A stretch of 64,000 bases of DNA from Xanthobacteraceae bacterium (GTDB lineage Bacteria > Pseudomonadota > Alphaproteobacteria > Rhizobiales > Xanthobacteraceae). The notes under the pieces are model-generated. The model was not told where the DNA came from. It did not search any database and saw only the letters and a list, made by a program, of their open reading frames with translations. Location: the NCBI GenBank assembly GCA_019745775.1, contig JAIESR010000096.1, forward strand, positions 62,001-126,000, written 5' to 3'. Position numbers and translations under genes: made by a program. Shown here in pieces: positions 57,104-64,000 of the stretch. The first letter of the stretch is position 1; each line of letters opens with the position of its first letter.

Positions 57104-58615
57104 CTACCCGCCCTCGGCGATCGCTTGCACGCGGGCCTTGTTGAAGCGGCCCATCAGCGGCAACAGCAGGATGAGGACCGCGCAGATGAGCATGGTGGCC
57201 GATATCCAGCCCCGCACCAAGATGGTGAGGTCGCCCTGCGACATCGTGAGCGACTGCCGCAGCGCCCGCTCCATGGCGTCGCCAAGCACGAAACCGAGGA
57301 TCAGCGGCGCGGTCGGATAGCGCAGCTTCACCATGATGTAGCCGAGCAGCCCGAAGCCGACCAGCAAGGCGACGTCGAACAGCCGGCCGGAGACGCCGTA
57401 GGCGCCGACCAGCGAGATGCCGAGGATGATCGGAAACAGGATATGCACCGGCGTGCGCAGGATCTGCGCGAACAGCGGCACCAGCGGCAGATTGAGGATC
57501 AACAGCACGACGTTGCCGATATACATGCTGGCGACCAGGCCCCAGAACACGTCCGGCGATTCCGTCATCAGCAGCGGCCCGGGTCGCACGCCCCACAGCA
57601 CCAGCGCCGAGAGCATGATCGCGGTGGTCCCGCCGCCGGGGATGCCGAGCGTCAAGAGCGGCACCAGCGCGCCGCCGGAGTCGGCGTTGTTGGCGCCTTC
57701 CGGCGCGGCCACCCCCTCCGGCACACCCTGCCCGAATTTCTCCGGATGCTTCGAGAACGCCTTTTCGATGCCGTAGGCGATGAACGAGGAGATCGCGGCG
57801 CCGGCGCCGGGCAGGATGCCGATGACGAAGCCGGTGAGCGATCCGTTGATGAAGGCGAAGCGGCAGGCCTTCAATTCCTCCCAGCTCGGCAGGAGATTGC
57901 GCAGCCCCTTCGGCACCGGCAGCATGCGCGCCTTGTCGCCGGCGTCGATCGACGCGAGCACTTCGGCAATCGCAAACACGCCGATCGCGACCACGACGAA
58001 GTCCATGCCGCCAAGCAGCTCGGACTGGCCGAAGATGAAGCGCGCCTGCGCGCTGAACAGATCGGTGCCGATCGATGTCAGCCAAAGACCGAGCAACAGC
58101 GACAGCAGTCCCTTGATCAGCGACGGCCCCGACAGCAGCACCACCAGCGCGAGGCCGAGGCACATCAGCGCGAAATATTCCGGCGACGAGAACTGGAGTG
58201 CAAACGCCGCGACCGGCGGCGCCATCAGCGTGAGCAGGAGAATGCCGACGCTGCCGGCGATGAACGACGCGATGGCGGCGATGCCGAGCGCCGGCCCGGC
58301 GCGGCCGTTCTTCGCCATGGCGTGGCCGTCGATGCAGGTCACCACCGACGACGACTCGCCGGGGATGTTGAGCAGGATCGACGTGGTCGAGCCGCCGTAC
58401 TTGGCGCCGTAATAGATGCCCGCGAGCATGATGATGCCGCCCGCCGGATCCATCTTGAAGGTGAGCGGCAACAGCAGCGCAATGGTCGCCGCCGGGCCGA
58501 GGCCCGGCAGAATGCCGACCACGGTGCCCAGGAAGCAGCCGACGAAGCACCAGAACAGGTTCGCCGGCTGCAGCGCGACGGAGAAACCGTGCAGCAGCCC
58601 GTTCAGCACGTCCAT
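57104..58615 (-). CDS. Tripartite tricarboxylate transporter large membrane subunit TctA
   Basis: A 503-residue protein with about twelve hydrophobic segments. Family motifs are GILPGLGPAATIALLLPLTF, YYGAKYGGSTTSILLNIPGE, FVIGILPGAGAAISSFIAYG (the second repeat) and LTLGIPGGGTTAIMLSAL. It forms the secondary, ion-driven channel. The upstream TctB gene ends one base before its start, so both are translated together. Confidence 0.94.
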   Translation of the reverse strand: MDVLNGLLHGFSVALQPANLFWCFVGCFLGTVVGILPGLGPAATIALLLPLTFKMDPAGGIIMLAGIYYGAKYGGSTTSILLNIPGESSSVVTCIDGHAMAKNGRAGPALGIAAIASFIAGSVGILLLTLMAPPVAAFALQFSSPEYFALMCLGLALVVLLSGPSLIKGLLSLLLGLWLTSIGTDLFSAQARFIFGQSELLGGMDFVVVAIGVFAIAEVLASIDAGDKARMLPVPKGLRNLLPSWEELKACRFAFINGSLTGFVIGILPGAGAAISSFIAYGIEKAFSKHPEKFGQGVPEGVAAPEGANNADSGGALVPLLTLGIPGGGTTAIMLSALVLWGVRPGPLLMTESPDVFWGLVASMYIGNVVLLILNLPLVPLFAQILRTPVHILFPIILGISLVGAYGVSGRLFDVALLVGFGLLGYIMVKLRYPTAPLILGFVLGDAMERALRQSLTMSQGDLTILVRGWISATMLICAVLILLLPLMGRFNKARVQAIAEGG

Positions 58616-58616
58616 G

Positions 58617-59096
58617 TCAGAACCCGAACACGCCGGTGGGCAGCGCGACGCTCAGCGCCAGCGGGAACACCAGGTAGAAGCCGAGCGCCGTTGCCACCGC
58701 GGCCACGCCTGCCATGACGGGCGGCTGCCGGAATACGTAGGTGATGATGAAGAAGGCGAGCATCGCGAACGCGATCATGAACCCGAGCCATTTCATCAGC
58801 AGCGCGCAAACCGCGAAGGCGGCCCAGGTGATCAGCGCGCGGCGGATGCCCTCCCAATCGGGCGCTTCGGCTGCCGCTTGCTCGCCCCCTTGGCGCAGCC
58901 TGACGACCGTGGTCACGAGCAGCACGAGCGACAGCACCACCATCGCAATGCCGTACCAGACCGGGAAGAACGCAGGACCGGGGCCGTCGTCGCTGTAGTA
59001 GACCCAGTTGCCGGCCTCCGTGGCGATATAGACGCCGAGCGCCACCAGCACCGCAGCCGACAGCACGTCTCCGTTGCGCCAGATATCCCTGCTCAC
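58617..59096 (-). CDS. Tripartite tricarboxylate transporter small membrane subunit TctB
   Basis: A 159-residue protein with about four hydrophobic segments (near 11-27, 42-63, 90-125 and 133-152), the TctB pattern. Its GPGPAFFPVWYGIAMVVLS stretch matches the first conserved loop and helix of the family. The call uses a GTG at 59096, preceded by GGGGAAC; the frame is open further upstream but without hydrophobic or family-like sequence. It is the first gene of the TctB-TctA-TctC operon. Confidence 0.88.
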   Translation of the reverse strand: MSRDIWRNGDVLSAAVLVALGVYIATEAGNWVYYSDDGPGPAFFPVWYGIAMVVLSLVLLVTTVVRLRQGGEQAAAEAPDWEGIRRALITWAAFAVCALLMKWLGFMIAFAMLAFFIITYVFRQPPVMAGVAAVATALGFYLVFPLALSVALPTGVFGF

Positions 59097-59587
59097 GCGT
59101 CTTGTTCCCCGGCCCGGGAGCCACCGCAGCAATACCGCCGGGCTCCCCCGTGGCGTTGCGGGGCAACTTACGCGCTCAGGACGGGGATGTCCCACCAATT
59201 CATCGGCCAGGCTAGGCTGACGCACGGCCGGGCGCAGCGAGACATCGACGGGCGACGACCCCGTTGCAGGACCACGGTCGCGCATCCTTCGAGGCTCGCC
59301 CTCGATGAGCGAGACTGGTGGTGGGATTGCTACAGACCGGGATGCGCCGGCAGCCGGAGTGCTCGTCCAATTCAAGAAAAGAATTCCATCCGGCTTTGAA
59401 CCAAACGCTCGCGGCGACGACTAAGGACGGGCCTTGTTGTGCCAAAGTGGCATTGGGGCTGGGCATGTCTCTGTTTTCAAATGATAATTTCCAGACCGCG
59501 CCGTTGCGGCAAGGCCGGCACCCCGCGGCGAGCGATGCGCCGGAGCTGATGGCTGGATTTCGTAAACCTCTCGACGGATGAGAAGTC
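59097..59587. other. 491-bp divergent intergenic region
   Basis: It separates tctB from a LuxR-type regulator gene and must hold both promoters. It carries a CCTTCGAGGCTCGC-type partial repeat near 59286-59300, related to the hairpin at 46648. No convincing gene, operator or promoter was found; an 87-codon frame on the plus strand lacks protein-like composition. Confidence 0.6.
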
Positions 59588-60718
59588 ATGTTTGAATCGA
59601 CCCAGTTCGAGCGCCTGGTCGGCGACATCTACGATGCGGCGATCGATCCCGTGCGGTGGTCGGACACGCTCATACGGCTCGGCCATTTCGTCGGAGGCGA
59701 TGCGGGCGGCATGGTTTCCAGGGACTTCATCAGCAAGACCGGCTCGCCGCACTGTGTTTTCGGCTTCGATCCCGAGTTCGTGCGCCTCTACATGGAAACG
59801 CATTCCAAACTCGATCCCCATGCGGGCTTGCCGTTGTTTGGCACCGGACGGATATTGAGCGTTCCTGATCTCATTCCGCCTGACGAGTTCTACCAGGGGC
59901 GCTTCTTTCAAGAGTGGATGCGGCCCCAGACCTGGATCGATACGGCAACTGTGGTGATCGAGAAGTCGGCGTCGCGTTGTTTGTTCCTTACGGTTCTCCG
60001 CAGCAAGGCGAGCGGCTTGGTCGATGATGATATGCGCCGCCGCATGCAGCTCGTCGGCCCGCACGTGCGCCGCGCCATGCTGGTCGACAGAGCGATCGAC
60101 TCCAAGACGACGGAGGTAGCAGCATTGTCTCGGATGCTCGACGGTCTCAGTGCCGGCGTCTTTTTTGTCGATGACAGCTGCCGTGTCGTTCGTGCCAATG
60201 CGGCCGGAGAGGACATGCTATCCGCATGCAATATCCTGCGCATGTCCGGCGGACGGCTTTGCATCGCGCATTCGCAGTCGGATCGCGCATTGAGCGCGGC
60301 GGTCGCCGCAGCGGGCCGTGGCGATGAGGAGGCGGGCGTCAAGGGCGTTGCAATTCCGCTGATCGCGCGCGACGAGACGCGCTATGTCGCCCATGTGCTG
60401 CCGCTGGCCTCAGGCGAGCGACGCGACGCAGGCATGCCCCCGGCCGCGGTCGCCGCTGTCTTCGTCCGCAAGGCGGAGCTCGGCGCACCGAGCGCGCCGG
60501 AGCTCATTGCCAGGTCCTACCAATTGACGCCGACCGAGCTGCGTGTGCTGCTCGCGATCGTCGAGATCGGCGGCGTGCGGGAGACCGCCGAATTGCTCGG
60601 CATCGGCGAGGGCACGGTGAAGACGCACCTGCATCGCCTGTTCGGCAAGACCGGCGCGGCGCGACAGGCCGAACTGGTCAAGCTCGTCGCCGGATACTCA
60701 AGCCCGCTAGTGCATTGA
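59588..60718 (+). CDS. LuxR-type helix-turn-helix regulator with sensor region
   Basis: A 376-residue regulator. The C-terminal LuxR/GerE domain (about 310-370) is clear: LTPTELRVLLAIVEIGGVRE, TAELLGIGEGTVKTHLHRLF. Residues about 180-290 (LDGLSAGVFFVDDSCRVVRANAA in part) look like a PAS-type sensor. The N-terminal 150 residues are unassigned. No receiver domain or transmembrane segment is present, so it likely senses a cytoplasmic ligand. It stands upstream of the small exported proteins, separated by 315 bases, and may control them. Confidence 0.85.
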   Translation: MFESTQFERLVGDIYDAAIDPVRWSDTLIRLGHFVGGDAGGMVSRDFISKTGSPHCVFGFDPEFVRLYMETHSKLDPHAGLPLFGTGRILSVPDLIPPDEFYQGRFFQEWMRPQTWIDTATVVIEKSASRCLFLTVLRSKASGLVDDDMRRRMQLVGPHVRRAMLVDRAIDSKTTEVAALSRMLDGLSAGVFFVDDSCRVVRANAAGEDMLSACNILRMSGGRLCIAHSQSDRALSAAVAAAGRGDEEAGVKGVAIPLIARDETRYVAHVLPLASGERRDAGMPPAAVAAVFVRKAELGAPSAPELIARSYQLTPTELRVLLAIVEIGGVRETAELLGIGEGTVKTHLHRLFGKTGAARQAELVKLVAGYSSPLVH

Positions 60719-61033
60719 TGCCTGGACCGGCGTAGCCGGGACGGATCACCGTCCATTCGCCCGCGCGCAAATCCCAAATAGGCGCCCGCTTCTAGGCGCA
60801 CGGCGCGCGTTCCTGGGTTGCGCCTCGCTTTAAATCCTTTGAAATCTAAGCGATTTTTCCAAAAGATTGCGGACACAAGACGTGCCTGCCCCCGCGATCA
60901 CATTTTTTCTTCAAAGTGCCCTGGCATCTACCGATCGATAGACGCGGCGGCGTTCGATCTCGGGCATCTCATGGTCACGGTGAAGCGCCGTCACGAAAGG
61001 CGGGCGACCGTAGCAACCAAGGAGATACGACCG
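60719..61033. other. 315-bp leader region before the small exported protein genes
   Basis: No gene was found. The second half is relatively A+T-rich (60830-60920), which suits a promoter. The ribosome binding site AAGGAG of the next gene lies near 61019. No terminator-like hairpin was recognised after the LuxR gene. Confidence 0.45.
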
Positions 61034-61252
61034 ATGAAATCTGCCCTCATAGTCGCCTGCATGCTGGCACTCGTCCTCGCGGGAAGCTCATCCACACAGG
61101 CGCAAAAAGCCGGCGGCGGCCCTGCCCCGACCACCGGCACCTACAAGCCGGCCCCGCCGCGCACGGTTTCCGTCCAGGGCGGCCAATACCAGGCGCCAAC
61201 CGGCACGCAGAAGTCGTTCAACTGCTACCGGAAGCGCTGCCACTGGCACTGA
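61034..61252 (+). CDS. Small exported protein with APTTGTYKPxPP module
   Basis: A 72-residue protein with a signal peptide (MKSALIVACMLALVLAG, likely cut near TQAQ). It contains APTTGTYKPAPP (31-42), which recurs in the protein encoded at 62164. It ends in FNCYRKRCHWH with two cysteines. No known family. The ATG follows AAGGAG. First of a run of five short genes on the same strand. Confidence 0.72.
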   Translation: MKSALIVACMLALVLAGSSSTQAQKAGGGPAPTTGTYKPAPPRTVSVQGGQYQAPTGTQKSFNCYRKRCHWH

Positions 61253-61468
61253 GCGAAAACCTTCGCGGCCTGGTTCGCGCAGGCCCAGTCGCGGCTCACC
61301 GCCAATTCGTTTGGCGCGGGCTGGGCAATCTAACCGCTCGACTGCCACTTCGGTGGCGCCGGGCGATCCCCCCGCAACCCGTCATCCCGAGACGCTGACC
61401 AACCGTCCCAAGAACTCCCATCCCCCGAACCGCGCAGCCACCATCTGCGTCCTGAAAGGAACGATCCC

Positions 61469-62092
61469 ATGGCAATGAACTGGAAGTCCGTCATCCCGAC
61501 CGCCGCGTTGGCAGGCCTGGCCTGCATCACGCTTCTATCGACGTCCGAACCGTCTGCCGCGAAGACGATGACCTGCGGACAGAAAGCAACTGATTGCGCC
61601 GAACGCTGCGGCGCGCGCTTCAAGGACGATCCCGCTCAGCTACGAAGCTGCGGCGAGCGCACCTGCAACCACCAATACAAAATGTGCGTCAACAACTCTG
61701 TCGGCGGCGGGTCTTCGGGCTCTGGAGCGGGCAGTGGAGGCGGCAAGGCGGGTCCGATCGTTCGCGACAAGCGCCCGAAGCGGCCGCCACCGCGCGGCGG
61801 CTCGGTCGAAATGGCAACGGCCAGTAGCCCGCAGTCGTCGATGCACCATCCGCCCAGCGGGCCTACCCCGAGGCCGCTGCCGGCGCCGGTGCCCACGCCC
61901 ACGAGCGGTCAGCCCACGCCGAAGCCTTGGCAGGGTCCCATCATCCCGGCGCACACATCAACCGGCGCGAAGCCCGGCGGCAAGATGGTCGTCAATGTCC
62001 GCGACCACCGCGCTCCGCGCAAGCCGCCGGTCGTCCGCGGCAATGGCGGCGGTGGTGTCACCGTGACTGCAAACGGCGGCAGGCGGCGCTGA
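61469..62092 (+). CDS. Exported six-cysteine protein with Pro/Gly-rich tail
   Basis: A 207-residue protein. A signal peptide (PTAALAGLACITLLSTSEP region) precedes a compact Cys domain with C36, C43, C47, C61, C66 and C73, probably three disulfides. Then come a Gly/Ser linker, a Pro-rich region (115-165), and VRDHRAPRK (177-185) with GGGGVTVTANGG near the end. The last two modules recur in the next protein. No known family. The ATG follows AAAGGA. It is probably a periplasmic, surface or secreted structural protein. Confidence 0.72.
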   Translation: MAMNWKSVIPTAALAGLACITLLSTSEPSAAKTMTCGQKATDCAERCGARFKDDPAQLRSCGERTCNHQYKMCVNNSVGGGSSGSGAGSGGGKAGPIVRDKRPKRPPPRGGSVEMATASSPQSSMHHPPSGPTPRPLPAPVPTPTSGQPTPKPWQGPIIPAHTSTGAKPGGKMVVNVRDHRAPRKPPVVRGNGGGGVTVTANGGRRR

Positions 62093-62163
62093 CGCCCACC
62101 GCGCGGGCGACGTGCCACAGCGGCGCCCGCGCCCGCTATCCCCACACTCTTCAGGAGACCATC

Positions 62164-62541
62164 ATGCGAAATCGTACGACGTTTCTAACGATCTCCGTCG
62201 CCGGCGCTGTCATCGTCGGACTGGTGTCGATCGCCGCCGTGACCCAGGCGGAAGCCCGCGGCCAGCGCGCCGCCGCGATGCCAAACATGGCGGCCAAATC
62301 CGGCGGTGTGGTGCGCGACCCCCGCACCGGGGCTACCCCGGTCAATAAGCTGCACTGCCAGGGATCGGCCTGCCCGAAGCGGTACGGCGACAAGGCGCCG
62401 ACCACCGGCACCTACAAGCCGCTGCCGCCAACGATTTCGAACGGCCGCGACCACCGCGGTCCTAAAGGAGGAGGAGGCGGCGTGACGGTCACGTCGGGCC
62501 CGCCACGGCGGCCGGACATCTGTGCCGGCTGGGGCTGCTGA
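62164..62541 (+). CDS. Exported protein combining modules of its two upstream neighbours
   Basis: A 125-residue protein with a signal peptide (ISVAGAVIVGLVSIAAV, cut near AEA). Residues 64-70 hold CQGSAC, 78-89 APTTGTYKPLPP (shared with the protein at 61034), 95-98 RDHR and 103-110 GGGGVTVT (shared with the protein at 61469), and the end is DICAGWGC. The ATG follows CAGGAG. Its shared modules mark this run as a related family, perhaps from local duplication and recombination. Confidence 0.72.
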   Translation: MRNRTTFLTISVAGAVIVGLVSIAAVTQAEARGQRAAAMPNMAAKSGGVVRDPRTGATPVNKLHCQGSACPKRYGDKAPTTGTYKPLPPTISNGRDHRGPKGGGGGVTVTSGPPRRPDICAGWGC

Positions 62542-62614
62542 CCCGCGCGCCGGCCATAAGACAATGCACCGCGACCATGACGAACGATGCAAACACGGTC
62601 ATAGGACGATAACG

Positions 62615-62851
62615 ATGCGCATCCTCATCCTACCGGCGATCGTCATCCTCATGCCGTTCGCCATCTCCGTCGGCATCGTCACCGTCAAGCAGCGCCTCGA
62701 CCCGTCGTGCCGAATCTTCAACTGCCGAGCGCAATTGGTGGACACGCGCCCGTCGCGATCCGTGGTTGATGCCAGCGCCCCCACAAAGCGCCACCGTGTG
62801 CCCTGCGAGAGCGTCGCATCGATCGGCTCGTTGCAGGGCAACGCACCGTGA
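62615..62851 (+). CDS. Small protein with N-terminal membrane segment
   Basis: A 78-residue protein with a hydrophobic N-terminus (ILILPAIVILMPFAISVGIV) that could be a signal anchor, then DPSCRIFNCRAQ with two cysteines and a polar tail. The ATG follows AGGA. The coding call rests on the membrane segment, its place in a run of similar small genes, and a clear start. No homologue family was recognised. Confidence 0.55.
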   Translation: MRILILPAIVILMPFAISVGIVTVKQRLDPSCRIFNCRAQLVDTRPSRSVVDASAPTKRHRVPCESVASIGSLQGNAP

Positions 62852-62886
62852 AGGGGTCACCACGTCAGAATCGAAGGAGCGATCAC

Positions 62887-63072
62887 ATGAGCAAGACGAC
62901 CCTGTTCGCCTGCGGCGTTCTGATCGGAATCATCGCCGGCACCGCCGGGGCCCGCATGCCCGCGGCTCTGACGCACATTCAGCCGGCGGCGGCCGGGACC
63001 GCCGTCAGCCCATTCGAGATGATGACCATGCAGCCGCAATCGTTGCCTGTGGAGCGCTACGACGCGTTCTAG
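62887..63072 (+). CDS. Very small protein with N-terminal hydrophobic segment
   Basis: A 61-residue protein. The N-terminus (KTTLFACGVLIGIIAGTAGA) is a signal peptide or anchor; the remainder (residues 24-61) is polar with several Met and Pro. The ATG has a strong AAGGAG site eight bases upstream, which is the main reason to accept it. Last member of the small-gene run. Confidence 0.55.
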   Translation: MSKTTLFACGVLIGIIAGTAGARMPAALTHIQPAAAGTAVSPFEMMTMQPQSLPVERYDAF

Positions 63073-63192
63073 TCTAGGCTGACCAAGACCGCATGAACCG
63101 CACCTTCGTGCGGCAACGCTGCCGTGTCCATCTGCTATAGTTGGCCACGGGTGAGTTGCCTTGGTTACTGTCAGGTGGATCGGCGCGGCAGA

Positions 63193-64000
63193 ATGAAGCT
63201 TCCCCTACCAGCCCCGCGGCTGTCGCGCCGCCGATGGATCCGGCTCGCGGCGGCAGTTATTGCACTGCCGGCTCTCGGTCGCGCCGCGCGGGCACAGTCC
63301 TATCCATCACGCTCCGTCCGCCTGATCGTCGGCTATGCGCCCGGCGGCGCGACCGACATCACCGCGCGGCTGATCGCAGCTCGCCTGTCCGAACGGCTGG
63401 GCCAGCAGTTCATCGTCGAGAACCGGCCCGGCGCGACCACCAACATCGCGACCGAGCAGGTCGTGCGCGCGCCCGCGGACGGCTACACGCTGCTGATGTC
63501 GACCGCCGCCAATGCGATCAACGCGACGTTCTTCGAGCGATTGAATTTCGATTTCGTCCGCGACACCGCGCCCGTCGCCGGCGTCATCCGGATGCAGAAC
63601 GTGCTCGAGGTGCATCCCGACGTGCCGGCGCGCAGCGTCGCCGCGTTGATCGCCTACGCCAAGGCCAATCCCGATCGCCTGATCGCGGGCTCGGCGGGGA
63701 ACGGCAGTCCGGGACACGTTTCGGCCGAACTGTTCAAGATGATGACCGGCACCAGGATGCTGCATGTGCCCTATCGCGGCATTGCGCCGGCGCTGGCCGA
63801 TCTGCTCGGCGGCCGCATCCACGTGTTGTTCGACAACATGGCGACGGCCATCGAGCCGATCCGCAGCGGCAAGCTGCGCGCGCTCGGCGTCACCACGACG
63901 TTCCGCTCGCCGCTCCTGCCCGACGTCCCGACCATCGCGGAGTCGGTGCCGGGCTACGAAGCCAGCTCGTGGTACGGCGTATCGGCGCCCAAGGATACGC
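63193..64000 (+). CDS. Bug/TctC-family solute-binding protein 5 (3' end outside window)
   Basis: 269 codons are present, and the gene continues beyond the window. The N-terminus LSRRRWIRLAAAVIALPAL has a twin-arginine-like signal. Family stretches are YPSRSVRLIVGYAPGGATDI, VENRPGATTNIATEQVVRA, PADGYTLLMS and VPYRGIAPALADLLGGRI. It is clearly closest to the Bug protein at 31068 (same SRRR leader, similar ENRPGA(A/T)TN and AINAT segments). The ATG at 63193 was chosen because it begins the signal. The ribosome binding site is weak. Confidence 0.9.
   Translation, partial: MKLPLPAPRLSRRRWIRLAAAVIALPALGRAARAQSYPSRSVRLIVGYAPGGATDITARLIAARLSERLGQQFIVENRPGATTNIATEQVVRAPADGYTLLMSTAANAINATFFERLNFDFVRDTAPVAGVIRMQNVLEVHPDVPARSVAALIAYAKANPDRLIAGSAGNGSPGHVSAELFKMMTGTRMLHVPYRGIAPALADLLGGRIHVLFDNMATAIEPIRSGKLRALGVTTTFRSPLLPDVPTIAESVPGYEASSWYGVSAPKDT

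Noticed and set aside
59318-59581. 87-codon frame between tctB and the LuxR-type gene
   Set aside because: No ribosome binding site, signal or domain pattern was seen, and the composition is atypical for coding DNA in this window.

Overview
The window is GC-rich (about 65% by eye), densely coded chromosomal DNA from an alphaproteobacterium. The best guess is the order Hyphomicrobiales, near Bradyrhizobium, Rhodopseudomonas or Pseudolabrys. The grounds are an Irr regulator with a heme-binding GCPWHDV motif divergent from a fabA-fabB-fabI operon, the infB-rbfA-truB-rpsO-pnp order, five Bug/TctC-type solute-binding proteins in 64 kb, and many dispersed palindromic repeats. No tRNA, rRNA, CRISPR array, prophage or insertion sequence was recognised.

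Layout. 1-5704: translation and RNA-decay operon (3' part of infB, rbfA, truB, rpsO, pnp) ending in a clear terminator. 5754-8617: a membrane class III adenylate cyclase, two small exported histidine-rich proteins and a Crp/Fnr regulator. 8569-11835: oxyR and katG, divergent, with a 19-bp palindrome next to the oxyR start. 11939-13957: a TauD-type dioxygenase divergent from a Bug protein, with a 19-bp tandem repeat between them. 13960-17392: fabI, fabB and fabA, divergent from irr. 17769-22108: a ferric-iron/polyamine-type ABC importer. 22116-22676: a small GIY-YIG nuclease gene bracketed by near-identical inverted palindromes. 22681-31000: an SH3 protein, a 2-hydroxyacid dehydrogenase with a one-base frameshift near its end, a DUF1036 protein, an LLM flavin enzyme, a membrane glycosyltransferase, an enoyl-CoA hydratase and an ADP-forming-type acyl-CoA synthetase.

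31068-44706 is a catabolic island. Its core is a cytochrome c, a thiamine-diphosphate enzyme with a Tat-type export signal, an IclR regulator, a 1020-residue molybdopterin enzyme, its iron-sulfur partner with a C-terminal CnaB-like domain, a DoxX protein and a CPBP protease. The molybdenum pair resembles pyrogallol-phloroglucinol transhydroxylase and resorcinol hydroxylase. Bug proteins, a flavin monooxygenase and a BenE-like permease flank it, which suggests uptake and breakdown of a phenolic or other organic acid. This is the strongest candidate for an undescribed system.

44872-52720 holds mixed genes: a HerA-like ATPase, a ModA-like protein without a signal peptide, an aldo/keto reductase, a nucleotidyltransferase pair that looks like toxin-antitoxin, a VOC protein, a GST and a second TauD-type dioxygenase. 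52886-59096 pairs a LeuC/LeuD-like hydro-lyase and an isocitrate-lyase-superfamily enzyme with a complete tripartite tricarboxylate transporter (TctB-TctA-TctC), which may be a small transport, hydration and cleavage pathway. 59588-63072 is a LuxR-type regulator followed by five small exported or membrane proteins, some sharing sequence modules. A fifth Bug protein runs off the right edge.
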